From contig JAVXQD010000005.1 in NCBI GenBank assembly GCA_036644375.1, forward strand, positions 18,019 to 82,018: 64,000 nucleotides of DNA, given 5' to 3'. The notes under the pieces are model-generated. The model was not told the DNA's origin, searched no databases, and worked only from the letters and a program-made list of their open reading frames with translations. Shown piece by piece: positions 51,371 to 60,265 of the stretch. The stretch's first letter is position 1, and each line of letters begins with the position of its first letter. The position numbers and the translations under genes were made by a program. Origin of the DNA: CALWZE01 sp036644375. GTDB taxonomy: Bacteria > Bacillota > Clostridia > Oscillospirales > Ruminococcaceae.

Positions 51371-52249
51371 TTACTCTATATTTTGAACCTGCTCGCGAAT
51401 TTTCTCCACCTCTGCTTTTACATCGACAACGCTTGCCGTTATATCCAAATCGTTTGCCTTGCTTCCGATGGTATTAACCTCTCGGTTGATTTCCTGAATC
51501 AGAAAATCGAGCTTGCGCCCCACCGGCTCAACCGCCTGTATTATGTCGCGAAACTGCAGAAGATGCGAATGCAATCTCACCGTCTCCTCGTCGATTGCGC
51601 TTTTATCGGCATATATCGCAGCTTCAAGCAAAATTCTGCTCTCGTCAATGTTCGTATCGTCCAAAACCGTTTTCATTCGCGAAAAGAGCTTTTCGCGGTA
51701 TCGCTCAAGTCTCGTCACGCTCTGTGATTCGATATCGACAACTGTTTTTTCTATCATATCAAGTCTTGAAACCAAATCCTCTTTGAGGCGCGCTCCCTCA
51801 ATTGCGCGCATTTCGCAGTATTTGTCAAGTGCCTCTGCGAGCACTGCCTTGGTGTCCGCCCAGACCTCCTCCTCGTCGGGGGTGTCCCTGGTCACACTGA
51901 ATACGTCGGGAAAGCGCGACAGGGTCACTGCGCTGAGACTGCCGTCAAGTCCGAGCTCGGAGGATATCTTTGCAATTGCATCCGCATACCCTTTAGCAAG
52001 ATTCATATTAAGCTCTATCTTTGCGTCCGTGCCCTCGCTGTTGACAACCGTTATGCCAATGTCCATCTTGCAGCGCGACACACGCGTCTGAATAAATGGC
52101 TTTAGTCTGTCCTCAATATATGAGTATGAGCGCGGAACCCGAGAATTAATCTCAAGATAGCGGTGATTTACCGACCGAAGCTCAACCGTGATTTCCCTGC
52201 CATGTAAAACCTGCTGTGCCCTGCCGAAGCCGGTCATGCTGTTTATCAT
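51371..52249 (-). CDS. yicC: YicC family endoribonuclease
   Basis: A 292-aa YicC/YloC protein. The N-terminus has the invariant MTGFGRA, followed by EITVELRSVNHRYLEI; the C-terminal DUF1732 half has KLDFLIQEINREVNTIGSKA. YicC proteins are metal-dependent RNases, in B. subtilis and E. coli linked to sRNA and mRNA decay. It is the first gene of the long minus-strand cluster, with a good promoter upstream. AGGTG precedes the ATG at 52249. Confidence 0.94.
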   Translation of the reverse strand: MINSMTGFGRAQQVLHGREITVELRSVNHRYLEINSRVPRSYSYIEDRLKPFIQTRVSRCKMDIGITVVNSEGTDAKIELNMNLAKGYADAIAKISSELGLDGSLSAVTLSRFPDVFSVTRDTPDEEEVWADTKAVLAEALDKYCEMRAIEGARLKEDLVSRLDMIEKTVVDIESQSVTRLERYREKLFSRMKTVLDDTNIDESRILLEAAIYADKSAIDEETVRLHSHLLQFRDIIQAVEPVGRKLDFLIQEINREVNTIGSKANDLDITASVVDVKAEVEKIREQVQNIE

Positions 52250-52296
52250 TATTCACCTCAGCGCACACCCTGCGCATTTATTTTGGATTAACTTAT

Positions 52297-52326
52297 ATTT
52301 TACAATTATTAAGGCAGTAAAGTCAA
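52297..52326 (-). promoter_or_regulatory. Promoter of the yicC-remA-gmk cluster
   Basis: TTGACT (52326-52321) and TAAAAT (52302-52297) lie 18 bases apart on the minus strand. The rest of 52327-52565 has no gene that I can support. Confidence 0.68.
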
Positions 52327-52565
52327 CTGTGATTAGGCACCAAAATAAGTCTGCCGAGCACCCGACCTTTGGTTTAATAGGTAAATCCGTCACATGCATC
52401 CTGCAAAAAAAATCATCCGACAGCAGCCGAATTATCCGCCTGCCGAGGGCATCTGCTCTGCAGTGCCGACACTGACGCAGAGTCGGTGCGAGCTTGGCAG
52501 ACAGCCGCAAATCAACAGCCGTGTACGAAGGTCCGCAGATATCCCACACCGAATGTCGGATATAC

Positions 52566-52613
52566 AAAAAAGCAGGCGAATGACGGATTTATATCCGTGC
52601 TGCGCCTGCTTTT
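52566..52613 (-). terminator. Intrinsic terminator of the carboxyltransferase operon
   Basis: Outer stem AGCAGGCG (52571-52578) with CGCCTGCT (52603-52610), inner stem ACGGAT/ATCCGT, and six T residues on the minus strand. Confidence 0.85.
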
Positions 52614-52674
52614 ATTCTGTGCTGCTATTGCCTGTAAGCGCGCGCCTTAAAAAAGCATCGGCTGACTGAAACTG

Positions 52675-54072
52675 TCACATCGGGGCTACTTTGTTTCCCT
52701 TGTCCAGATGCTCGGCGTCAATTCCAAGCTCTTTTGCGCGGCGGGTCTCGAAGAACTTTGTCGCTACTTGCGGGAACTGAGCGTAGCTGAGTACATCCTC
52801 AGGCTGTTCCACGTACTTTTCGCATTCCTTTTTGAGCTTTTCAAGTTCCGGCTCAATCAGGTCTGCGGGGCGGCATGTTATCGGCTTTTCGTCGCCGAGA
52901 ATCTCTTTTTGAAGCTTTGCATTGACCGGCGCGGGCGTCTTGCCGTAGTCGCCGTGCATGAGTCCCTTGAACTCCTTGGTAACCATTTTGTAGCGCTCAC
53001 CCATGACCACGTTGAACACGGCCTGTGTGCCGACAATCTGCGAGGTGGGTGTGACGAGAGGCGGATAGCCTGCATCCTCACGAACACGCGGTATCTCCTT
53101 GAGAACCTCTTCGAATTTGTCGTCCTTGCCCGCATCGTGCAGCTGCTTTATCATGTTTGAAAGCATTCCGCCCGGAACCTGATAGAGAAGGGTGTTTGCG
53201 TCAACTCCGAGAACCTTGGGGTTAAGCTGACCGTCCTTTAGGTATTTCTCGCGAAGTGTTGCAAAATAAGCGCGAACCTCATCGAGCTTTTTAAGGTCGA
53301 GACCCGTGTCGTATTCCGTGCCCTGAAGCGCGGCTACAAGAGACTCGGTCGCCATATGCGAGGTTCCGCCCGCAAGCGGGGATATAACCGTGTCGATTAT
53401 ATCCGCACCTGCCTCGATAGACTTGAGAATTGACATTTCGGCAAGTCCGGAGGTGGTGTGCGAGTGAATCTCGACAGGTATTGAAAGCGCTTTTTTAAGC
53501 GATTTGACAAGCTCGAAGGTGGGGTATGGCTTGAGCAGACCCGCCATATCCTTGATGCAGATTGAATCTGCACCCATGGACTCAAGCTCCTTTGTATAGG
53601 CGATAAAATAGTCGTTGTTATGAACCGGGCTGAGCGTGTAGGAGATGCACGCCTGAATGTGTGCGCCCTCTTTTTTCGCTGCCTTTATTGATGTTTCAAG
53701 GTTGCGCGGATCATTCAGCGCATCAAATATACGCATGATGTCGATTCCGTTTGACACTGTTTTCTGGACAAAGTACTCGACAACATCATCTGCATAATGG
53801 CGATATCCGAGTGTGTTCTGACCGCGGAAAAGCATCTGCAATTTTGTGTTGGGCATCTCTCTGCGCATTATGCGCAGGCGCTCCCACGGATCCTCATCGA
53901 GAAAGCGAAGGCAGGCGTCAAAGGTGGCGCCGCCCCACACCTCAAGAGCGTGATATCCGACCTTGTCCAAAAGCGGGAACGCAGGTCTCATCTCATCCAT
54001 CGTCATGCGTGTCGCGATAAGCGACTGATGCGCGTCACGAAGGACAAGGTCTGTAACTTTTACCTTTGCCAT
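52675..54072 (-). CDS. Oxaloacetate decarboxylase alpha/pyruvate carboxylase B-type carboxyltransferase (5S-like)
   Basis: A 465-aa DRE-TIM metallolyase domain protein that moves CO2 between biotin and pyruvate/oxaloacetate. Features: VTDLVLRDAHQSLIATRM, WGGATFDACLRFL, the biotin-facing KDMAGLL lysine, EIHSHTTSGLAE with metal histidines, and AGADIIDTVISPLAGGTSH. The biotin domain is not fused but encoded separately just upstream (54098-54481). With the 12S-like subunit and no membrane beta subunit nearby, this fits the 5S subunit of a transcarboxylase; oxaloacetate decarboxylase remains possible if oadB lies elsewhere. AAGGA precedes the ATG. Confidence 0.9.
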   Translation of the reverse strand: MAKVKVTDLVLRDAHQSLIATRMTMDEMRPAFPLLDKVGYHALEVWGGATFDACLRFLDEDPWERLRIMRREMPNTKLQMLFRGQNTLGYRHYADDVVEYFVQKTVSNGIDIMRIFDALNDPRNLETSIKAAKKEGAHIQACISYTLSPVHNNDYFIAYTKELESMGADSICIKDMAGLLKPYPTFELVKSLKKALSIPVEIHSHTTSGLAEMSILKSIEAGADIIDTVISPLAGGTSHMATESLVAALQGTEYDTGLDLKKLDEVRAYFATLREKYLKDGQLNPKVLGVDANTLLYQVPGGMLSNMIKQLHDAGKDDKFEEVLKEIPRVREDAGYPPLVTPTSQIVGTQAVFNVVMGERYKMVTKEFKGLMHGDYGKTPAPVNAKLQKEILGDEKPITCRPADLIEPELEKLKKECEKYVEQPEDVLSYAQFPQVATKFFETRRAKELGIDAEHLDKGNKVAPM

Positions 54073-54097
54073 AATTATTCCTTTCCGTAACGCATTT

Positions 54098-54481
54098 TTA
54101 GCCGATTACTACAAGTGTTGCGCCTGTTTCGACAACATCGCCCTTTGCGACGCACACGGCAGTAACGGTGCCGGCACAGGGTGCCGAGATATCATTTTCC
54201 ATTTTCATTGCCTCAAGGACTACCAGCTTTTGACCGTCCTCTATTTTGTCTCCGACCTTGACGGGAACATCAAGGATGTTTCCGGGCATCGGCGCAGTGA
54301 CTTTTTTGCCGTCTGCGGGGACTGCCGCGGGTGCTGCTGCCACGGCAGCGGGAGCCGCCGCGGGTGCTGCAACGGGTGCCGCTGCGGGTGCTGCCGCTGC
54401 TGCGGGTGCCGAAGCACCACCTATTTCATCTACCGCCACATCATATGCCGTTCCGTTAACTGTTATATTGAATCTTTTCAT
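54098..54481 (-). CDS. Biotin carboxyl carrier protein with Ala/Pro-rich linker
   Basis: A 127-aa carrier. The first 20 residues form a short docking strand, followed by a flexible Ala/Pro linker of about 35 residues and a biotinyl domain (about 58-127) with Lys93 in EAMKMEND as the biotin site. The swinging biotin carries CO2 between the two carboxyltransferases encoded on either side. GGAGG precedes the ATG. The linker comes from simple GCN repeats, which explains long antisense frames there. Confidence 0.93.
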   Translation of the reverse strand: MKRFNITVNGTAYDVAVDEIGGASAPAAAAAPAAAPVAAPAAAPAAVAAAPAAVPADGKKVTAPMPGNILDVPVKVGDKIEDGQKLVVLEAMKMENDISAPCAGTVTAVCVAKGDVVETGATLVVIG

Positions 54482-54501
54482 TTTAAATTACCTCCAAATT
54501 A

Positions 54502-55839
54502 TTAAAGCGGAAGATTGCCGTGTTTTTTCGGCAACCTTGATACGCGTTTTGAAGCAAGCATGTCCAGCGAAGCTATGACAGCATCGCGTGTTGAGGCCGC
54601 ATCGATAATCGAATCGACAAGTCCTGCCTCCGCCGCCGACTGCGCTCCCGCAACCGTCGAGCCGTATTCTTTTGCAAGCACCGCAATGTCTTCCGGCTTT
54701 GTGATGCGCTCCTCCCAGAGAATATCAACAGCGGCTTCGGGTGTAATCGGGCTTATTACCGCTTTGTCCCACGCGAACGCCATGTCCGCCCCGCCGTTTC
54801 TGCCGCAGAAGGTCGTGAATACAGAGCCTATTGCGCTGCCTGTCACAACCGATATCTTTGCCGTTGTCGCCTCAGCCATGACATGTGCCAGCTTGGCGGC
54901 ATTTTTGATAGCGCCCGCTCTGTCTCCGTGAGCGGATTTCTTAAAGCCTGTCGCATTCACAAATGACACGACCGGAATATTGAAAGCATCGCAGAACTCA
55001 ACGAGCTTGGCTGCCTTTGCCGTTGCGTTTTTGCAAAGCTCACCCGTGGCCTCAATCATGCCGCAGGGTGTGCCGCCTATTGTCGCCAACGCCGTTGTCG
55101 TACCGCAGCCTATCGTCGGGAAAAGCTCGATAATGCTGCCCGAATCGGCAACCGACTTTATTGTGCCGCCCGCAGGATCAAACGCAGGGGTCTCGAACTC
55201 ATATACGGGAAGAGCCGCAAGGTTATTGAGCGGAAGCAGGCGCGCGACATCCGCTGCCTTGGCAATGGCCTCTTTTTCACTCTTGCAGATAATGCCCGCA
55301 ATTCCGGCATTTTGGGCGAACTCCGCAGAGCCGACGCCCTCTTCGCTGCCGCCGTTTGCCCTATCCGAAAAGGCAGACGTCATAAACAGCTCTCCGCTCT
55401 CGCTCATGATGCACACGTCGGCAAGTGCCGCCGTCATCGCACTGAACCCGGCGCATTCTCCGACGACCACCGCGATTTGGGGAACCACGCCCGAGAGCTC
55501 GGAAACCTTGCTCAATATTTCGGAAGCCGCATCAAGCGACGCAAAACCGTCGTCCAGCTTAACTCCCTTGGAATCATAAACTGTTATGACGGGCGCGCCT
55601 GTTTTGGCTGCCAAATCATATACCTTTGCCAGCTTGCGTGACTGTGCTCTGTCTATCGCACACCCGCAAACCGCGGAATCCTGGCAAAACGCAAAAACGG
55701 TCGCGCCGCCAACATTTCCATAAGCTGCTTTTGCACCGCTGTTTTTTCCGGATACGGCATCTATTTCAGTAAAGACACCATCGTCGAAAAGCACAGCGAG
55801 CCGTTCCGAAGCAGTCATGTTTTTGCTCGTTTCAGACAT
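54502..55839 (-). CDS. Acyl-CoA carboxyltransferase subunit (MmdA/12S-like, short form)
   Basis: A 445-aa crotonase-fold carboxyltransferase of the methylmalonyl-CoA decarboxylase alpha/transcarboxylase 12S family. Visible: TASERLAVLFDDGVFTEID, the first oxyanion region VVVGECAGFSAMTAAL, second half GGTPCGMIE, FVNATGFKKS and GSAIGSVFTTFCG. It is about 70 residues shorter than usual MmdA, mainly at the N-terminus. ATG at 55839 has GAGGG upstream. First gene in the triad, behind a TATAAT promoter. Confidence 0.87.
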   Translation of the reverse strand: MSETSKNMTASERLAVLFDDGVFTEIDAVSGKNSGAKAAYGNVGGATVFAFCQDSAVCGCAIDRAQSRKLAKVYDLAAKTGAPVITVYDSKGVKLDDGFASLDAASEILSKVSELSGVVPQIAVVVGECAGFSAMTAALADVCIMSESGELFMTSAFSDRANGGSEEGVGSAEFAQNAGIAGIICKSEKEAIAKAADVARLLPLNNLAALPVYEFETPAFDPAGGTIKSVADSGSIIELFPTIGCGTTTALATIGGTPCGMIEATGELCKNATAKAAKLVEFCDAFNIPVVSFVNATGFKKSAHGDRAGAIKNAAKLAHVMAEATTAKISVVTGSAIGSVFTTFCGRNGGADMAFAWDKAVISPITPEAAVDILWEERITKPEDIAVLAKEYGSTVAGAQSAAEAGLVDSIIDAASTRDAVIASLDMLASKRVSRLPKKHGNLPL

Positions 55840-55924
55840 ACTGTTAAACCCTCTTTTCACAAGTATCGCACCGGATTTTGCACCGGCACGCTTTTAACTT
55901 CTATAAAAAAGCCTATTGGGATTA

Positions 55925-55953
55925 ATTATAGAATACTATTGTTAAAATTGCAA
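55925..55953 (-). promoter_or_regulatory. Promoter of the carboxyltransferase triad
   Basis: TTGCAA (55953-55948) and TATAAT (55930-55925) with a 17-base spacer on the minus strand. Confidence 0.78.
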
Positions 55954-55979
55954 CAAAAAAACAGGCATATAGCCTGTTT
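55950..55979 (-). terminator. Intrinsic terminator of the rluB-end transcript
   Basis: AAACAGGC (55959-55966) pairs with GCCTGTTT (55972-55979), with seven T residues after the stem on the minus strand. It partly overlaps the triad promoter's -35 region. Confidence 0.82.
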
Positions 55980-56068
55980 CAAAAAATAAAAATTTGATAT
56001 AGCTCCGAACCGCGTCCGAGCTGCGCTTTGCCGAATGCGGCGAAATGCGCTCAGCTGCCATATTGCGC

Positions 56069-56800
56069 TCATTTTTTGGTGAACGCGTTTCGGGCGGCAA
56101 TAATCTCTTCCTTTCTCAGTTCGCGGTACTCGCCCGATTTGAGCATTCCCAGTCTGAGCGGCCCTATTGAAAGGCGCTTCAGGCGGATTACCTCAAGACC
56201 TATCGCCTCGCACATGCGGCGGATTTCGCGGTTTTTGCCCTCAGTGAGCACCATTTCCATCACGCCGCGGTTGGGCTCACTCGCAACAACGCGAACCGTC
56301 GCGGGCTTTGCCGTGGTGCCGTCATCGAGCTTGACGCCTGTCGCAAGCTCGATGAGCTGCTCCTCCACAGGAGCCGGACGAACCGTGACGCGGTAGAGCT
56401 TGCTCACCCCGCACGACGGGTGTGTTATCATATTCGTAAAATCCCCGTCGTTGGTCAGCAGCAGCAGACCCTCGCTGTCCTTGTCAAGGCGTCCCACGGG
56501 ATACACCCGCCCGTCAATCCCGTCCATCAAATCCACTATTGTCTTGGCCGCATGTCGGTCGCTCATCGTTGTGACATAGCCGCGCGGCTTGTTCAGCATA
56601 TAGTAAAGCTTCTGCATCTGTTTTTCCAGATACATTCTCTCGTTGTCGATAAACAGTATGTCCTTTCGGACGTCCATTTTATCCCCCAGAGACACGGGAT
56701 GACCGTTGAGCTTGACCCTGCCCTTTTTTATAAGCTCCTCGGCGGCTCTGCGCGAGCATATCCCCTGCTCCGACATAATTTTTTGTATTCTCTCGTCCAT
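56069..56800 (-). CDS. rluB: Ribosomal large-subunit pseudouridine synthase RluB
   Basis: A 243-aa RsuA-family synthase (uridine to pseudouridine in 23S rRNA, position 2605 by E. coli numbering). S4 RNA-binding domain at about 1-60 (QKIMSEQGICSRRAAEELI), catalytic aspartate in GRLDKDSEGLLLLTND, and EGKNREIRRM at the end. GAGGAG precedes the ATG. It lies downstream of gerW in an order typical of Clostridia. Confidence 0.93.
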   Translation of the reverse strand: MDERIQKIMSEQGICSRRAAEELIKKGRVKLNGHPVSLGDKMDVRKDILFIDNERMYLEKQMQKLYYMLNKPRGYVTTMSDRHAAKTIVDLMDGIDGRVYPVGRLDKDSEGLLLLTNDGDFTNMITHPSCGVSKLYRVTVRPAPVEEQLIELATGVKLDDGTTAKPATVRVVASEPNRGVMEMVLTEGKNREIRRMCEAIGLEVIRLKRLSIGPLRLGMLKSGEYRELRKEEIIAARNAFTKK

Positions 56801-56862
56801 TTATACTCCTCGTTTAAAAAAGGGCAGCGCAGTACACCGTCCTTTTATTTCATGCTTTCGTT

Positions 56863-57240
56863 TTATTTCGCTTTGACTCCGTTTATAATATCCGACACCC
56901 TGTCAATCACATCCGGCACGGTGCGAACGATATTGTCAGCCGTAGTTCCTATTGTGTCGAGCTGTAGAATTTTTACATTGCCGTCCTTTGTGGTGACCAA
57001 AAAAGCAATCGGGACGACGCTGACACCCGCCCCTGTGCCGCCTCCGAACATCTCGGCGCTGCTTCGTGTCGGTATATCCGATCCGCCCGAGCCGAAGCCC
57101 ACGGAGACCTTGCAGACCGGAACCGCAGTAATTCCATTGGGAAGAACTATAGGCTCGCCTATAACCGTGTTTGTGTTCACCATATCCTTTATTTTGGATA
57201 CTGCGCTGTCAATCATATTGCTAAGCTGATTTGCACTCAT
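56863..57240 (-). CDS. GerW/YtfJ family sporulation protein
   Basis: A 125-aa protein of the YtfJ/GerW family. Diagnostic are NTNTVIGEPIVLPNGITAVPVCKVSVGFGSGG and the Gly-rich GGGTGAGVSVVPIAFL. In Bacillus GerW is made in the forespore and is needed for normal germination. It overlaps the DUF2953 gene by 20 bases. AAAGGAG precedes the ATG. Confidence 0.93.
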   Translation of the reverse strand: MSANQLSNMIDSAVSKIKDMVNTNTVIGEPIVLPNGITAVPVCKVSVGFGSGGSDIPTRSSAEMFGGGTGAGVSVVPIAFLVTTKDGNVKILQLDTIGTTADNIVRTVPDVIDRVSDIINGVKAK

Positions 57241-57895
57241 TTTTCTCGATCTCCTTTTCGGCTCGGCGACTTGCTTTTGCCTTTTTGATTTTATATGAAA
57301 GGTATCTCTTTAAGAAAATAAATCCCGCTGACAGTATTATAACGGGCTGCGCGGTAATTTGACAGGCAAATTTTTCCTGTCCGCCATGCTCTGCGAGAAA
57401 ATCGGGAATGACACTCAGCTCATCGAACTGCATCCGCCTCCATATGCTTCTGCACACCGCAATGCCCGACCCGACAGCCTGCCAGATTCTGCCCGTGTTT
57501 ATGCCGACCTTGTACGCGTCATATCCGCCCGCTATCAGCCGAAGCTCAATATGGCTGAAACGCAGCTTTCGGATAATAAAACCCGCCGCGCCCGCCGCAG
57601 GACGGACAATAGCTCTAATCAGCTCAAGATCAAGCTTGGTTTTCTCCTTTGTCTCCACCTGCTCATATTCCTTTTCGGCGCCGCCCTCACTGTCCTCGGA
57701 CTTTTCGCCGCTGTCCGTTTTGTCCGAGTCAAACACCGAAAACTCAAGGAACAGCACCTTCACCCTCACTGTCAGCCTGCCGAATTCATATCTCGGCTTT
57801 ATACCAACCGGAATAAACAGCGCGATAAAAATCAAAGCCGACGCACCCAGCAAAAGCCATCCGATAATTTTGAGAATCAGCAATACAATGCTCAC
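57221..57895 (-). CDS. DUF2953 membrane-anchored protein
   Basis: A 224-aa protein with a N-terminal hydrophobic helix (LLILKIIGWLLLGASALIFIA), a beta-like region, an acidic low-complexity stretch (SGEKSEDSEGGAEKEYEQVE), and a helical C-terminal half. The DUF2953 family is regularly next to ytfJ/gerW (ytfI), so a sporulation role is likely but unproved. GTG at 57895 overlaps the scpB stop (GTGA), with GGAG upstream. Confidence 0.85.
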   Translation of the reverse strand: MSIVLLILKIIGWLLLGASALIFIALFIPVGIKPRYEFGRLTVRVKVLFLEFSVFDSDKTDSGEKSEDSEGGAEKEYEQVETKEKTKLDLELIRAIVRPAAGAAGFIIRKLRFSHIELRLIAGGYDAYKVGINTGRIWQAVGSGIAVCRSIWRRMQFDELSVIPDFLAEHGGQEKFACQITAQPVIILSAGFIFLKRYLSYKIKKAKASRRAEKEIEKNECKSA

Positions 57896-58470
57896 TCGAG
57901 TGTCATCTCCTCCATTTCCGGCTCATCCGGTATGTTGGCGCTCAGCGAGTACTCAATCTCGTCTCCGTGAATCGGCGGAAGCTCCGCCGTGCCCGCAATC
58001 CCAAAGCAGCGCAAAAAATTATCCGTGGTCTTAAATGCTATCGGTCTGCCGGGAAGCTCAAGCCTGCCCGCCTCGCACACGAGATTCTTGGCAACGAGAC
58101 TCGACACTGCCGAATTGCTGTCAACTCCGCGTATCTGGTCAATAAAGGAGCGCGACACCGGCTGATTGTAGGCGATTATCGCAAGAACCTCCATCGCTGC
58201 CTGAGACAGCGGGGTATTGCGCCGATTATCCAATGCACGGGTTACAAAATCCGCAAACATCGGGCGAGTTGCCATTTGATAGCGGTCGTCAAACTGCAAA
58301 ACACACACACCGCGCTCAAGGTCATCGCAGTCGTTTTTGATTTCATTGATAAGCGATACAACATCATTTTTATCAATATCGAGAGCGAGCGAAATTTTCT
58401 CGGCGGAAATCGGTTCGCCCACCGCAAAGAGCACCGCTTCAACCGCTCCTTTATATAGCTTTGTATTCAT
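57892..58470 (-). CDS. scpB: Segregation and condensation protein B
   Basis: A 192-aa winged-helix dimer that joins ScpA and SMC in the chromosome-condensing complex. Features: GAVEAVLFAVGEPISAEKI, AAMEVLAIIAYNQPVSRSFIDQIRGVDS and LVARNL-like SLVAKNLVCEAGRLELPGRP. ATG at 58470 shares its A with the scpA stop (TGATG); a frame to 58512 runs within scpA and is not used. Highly typical pair. Confidence 0.94.
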   Translation of the reverse strand: MNTKLYKGAVEAVLFAVGEPISAEKISLALDIDKNDVVSLINEIKNDCDDLERGVCVLQFDDRYQMATRPMFADFVTRALDNRRNTPLSQAAMEVLAIIAYNQPVSRSFIDQIRGVDSNSAVSSLVAKNLVCEAGRLELPGRPIAFKTTDNFLRCFGIAGTAELPPIHGDEIEYSLSANIPDEPEMEEMTLE

Positions 58471-59189
58471 CAGCTGTTGATTCTCTCTTTCTTTTTGCGT
58501 TCTGTCTTGCAAACCGTGCCGTCATCCTCGACCGTGATGCGCTGAAAGCGGATAAGCTCAAGCACGCCCAAAAATGTCGCGACAGCTTCGCTGCGGCTGC
58601 GCGAGTCGCGGAAAAAGTCGTTCAGCTTGCTGAATGTACCGCGCTTGAGATTGCGCAGTATGTAGATTATTTTGCTCGAGACCGACACAATCGGGGCTGT
58701 CACAAGCTGATCGAAGGATTCGGTGGTCGCGGGCTTAAATCGCGCGCTTTTGCCCATTATGTTCATATATGCCGCGAGCAGCTCATTTGGCGAATGTTCA
58801 AAGCGGTAATCGTTGTCAAACTCGATTTCAAGCGGCTCACGGACATAGAAGTTGATGCCCTCAGACATATCGCGAAGCCTTTCGGCTGCCTTTTTGCACA
58901 GGTGATACTCAATCAGCTGACCGGTCAGCTCTCTCTCGAGCTCTTCGGCTTCCTCTCGGCGCGGGAGCAGCGAAACCGATTTCATATAGACAAGCCGCGC
59001 CGCCATCTCGATGAATTCACTTGTCGGGTCAAGCTCGTCCGGGCCGAGCACCCCTATAAATTCCAGATACTGATCTATCAGCTCATAAATCCGAATTTCC
59101 GAGAGCTGCATCTTGTGCTGTGCAATCAGATGCAGCAGCACATCGAGCGGACCCTCGAAATCCATGGTTTTGAATCGAACCTTATCCAT
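58470..59189 (-). CDS. scpA: Segregation and condensation protein A
   Basis: A 239-aa kleisin that bridges the SMC heads. N-terminal FEGPLDVLLHLIAQHKMQLSEIRI is diagnostic; also FIEMAARLVYMKSVSLLP and a winged-helix C-terminal part (VATFLGVLELIRFQRITVEDDG). AAGGA precedes the ATG at 59189. Coupled to scpB. Confidence 0.95.
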   Translation of the reverse strand: MDKVRFKTMDFEGPLDVLLHLIAQHKMQLSEIRIYELIDQYLEFIGVLGPDELDPTSEFIEMAARLVYMKSVSLLPRREEAEELERELTGQLIEYHLCKKAAERLRDMSEGINFYVREPLEIEFDNDYRFEHSPNELLAAYMNIMGKSARFKPATTESFDQLVTAPIVSVSSKIIYILRNLKRGTFSKLNDFFRDSRSRSEAVATFLGVLELIRFQRITVEDDGTVCKTERKKKERINS

Positions 59190-59264
59190 ATATACTTCCT
59201 TAATTGTCTCAGCTTAGCTCACGCTCGTCGCAAAGGGCAAGTACCGCCACTTATCACATATAGT

Positions 59265-59933
59265 TTAGGCAAGTCTTAAAAAACTTAACACAATGCTGTC
59301 AACAAACTTTGTAAGCCAATTCAGCACGTCAAACAGCGCATTGTTTGCATAGTACAGCGGCTTGTCGAAAACCCCGAGAAACAACAGCGCAAACATGGCA
59401 AAGAAAATATATCTCTCGTATTTCATAATTCCGAAATACATGCGTTCGGGCAGAATTACGCCGAGAATGCGCGAGCCGTCAAACGGCGGCACCGGCATCA
59501 TATTGAAGATGGCAAGCGAGATGTTTATGAGCACCATCGTCTGCAAAATCAGCGTAACATAATAAAGCACCTGCGATTCGGAGCTTGCATAGTAGCTGTA
59601 AAATGATATTTTATAAAAAATCATGCCGACAAAAGCCATCAGAAGGTTGGACACGGGGCCCGCAAGCGCAGACAGTGCCATTCCCTTTTTCGGGTCCTTG
59701 TAATAGCGCGGATCAATCGGCACCGGCTTTGCCCAGCCGATTCCCACGACAAGCATTGATATGCAGCCCATAAGGTCAAAGTGCTTTAGCGGGTTGAGCG
59801 TCAGCCGCCCCATATTCTTTGCCGTCGGATCTCCCAGCCTGTAGGAAACATATGCGTGCGCGGATTCATGAACCGGAATCGCAAGGAACAGCACCAGAAA
59901 ACGCGCAATGTATTTATATGCATCAGAACTCAT
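59265..59933 (-). CDS. Site-2-protease family intramembrane metalloprotease
   Basis: A 222-aa membrane protein of the M50B/YwhC type. Zinc motif HESAHAYVSYRLGD (HExxH) at about residue 23, and the third ligand in NMMPVPPFDGSR at about 145. Five to six hydrophobic helices. Small M50 proteases of this group are frequent next to scpAB in Firmicutes; no substrate is known. No PDZ domain is present. GGTG precedes the ATG. Confidence 0.9.
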   Translation of the reverse strand: MSSDAYKYIARFLVLFLAIPVHESAHAYVSYRLGDPTAKNMGRLTLNPLKHFDLMGCISMLVVGIGWAKPVPIDPRYYKDPKKGMALSALAGPVSNLLMAFVGMIFYKISFYSYYASSESQVLYYVTLILQTMVLINISLAIFNMMPVPPFDGSRILGVILPERMYFGIMKYERYIFFAMFALLFLGVFDKPLYYANNALFDVLNWLTKFVDSIVLSFLRLA

Positions 59934-59999
59934 TTTTCATCACCCTTTATCCATTATAGAGAAAACAAAATAAAATTACAACGAAAATAAAATTCACTA

Positions 60000-60028
60000 T
60001 TGCAATTTGCCGTTTTATCTGATATTAT
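60000..60028 (+). promoter_or_regulatory. Candidate promoter of rpmB
   Basis: TTGCAA (60000-60005) and TATTAT (60023-60028) with 17 bases between, on the plus strand. Confidence 0.5.
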
Positions 60029-60066
60029 ACTAACCGTGACTAATTTAGAAAAAGGAGGTGCAGAAA

Positions 60067-60255
60067 ATGGCAAAATGCGAAATCTGCGGCAAGGGTGTAA
60101 TGTTTGGAATTCAGGTGTCTCACTCGCACCGACGTTCTAACCGAACCTTTAAGCCCAATGTTAAACGTGTCAAAGCGGTGGTGAATGGTACTCCCAAACA
60201 CATCTACGCCTGCACCCGTTGTATGCGTTCCGGTAAGGTAACACGCGCAATATAA
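60067..60255 (+). CDS. rpmB: 50S ribosomal protein L28
   Basis: A 62-aa protein with the Zn-ribbon form: CEIC near the start and CTRC later, plus SHSHRRSNRTFKPNVKRV for rRNA contact. GGAGG lies eight bases before the ATG at 60067. Its isolated monocistronic unit, with its own promoter and terminator, is usual for rpmB in Clostridia. Confidence 0.96.
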   Translation: MAKCEICGKGVMFGIQVSHSHRRSNRTFKPNVKRVKAVVNGTPKHIYACTRCMRSGKVTRAI

Positions 60256-60265
60256 CACAATATTG

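Noticed and set aside
52253..52567. 104-codon minus-strand frame upstream of yicC
   Set aside because: It covers the yicC promoter, is Cys/Arg-rich without a domain, and lacks a ribosome binding site.
54246..54578. Ala/Gly-rich repeat-like antisense peptide and direct GCN repeats
   Set aside because: Explained by the Ala/Pro linker of the biotin carrier protein; not a CRISPR or satellite repeat.
54980..55579. 199-codon plus-strand frame opposite the 12S-like gene
   Set aside because: Antisense shadow of an Ala-rich, GC-biased gene; low-complexity product.
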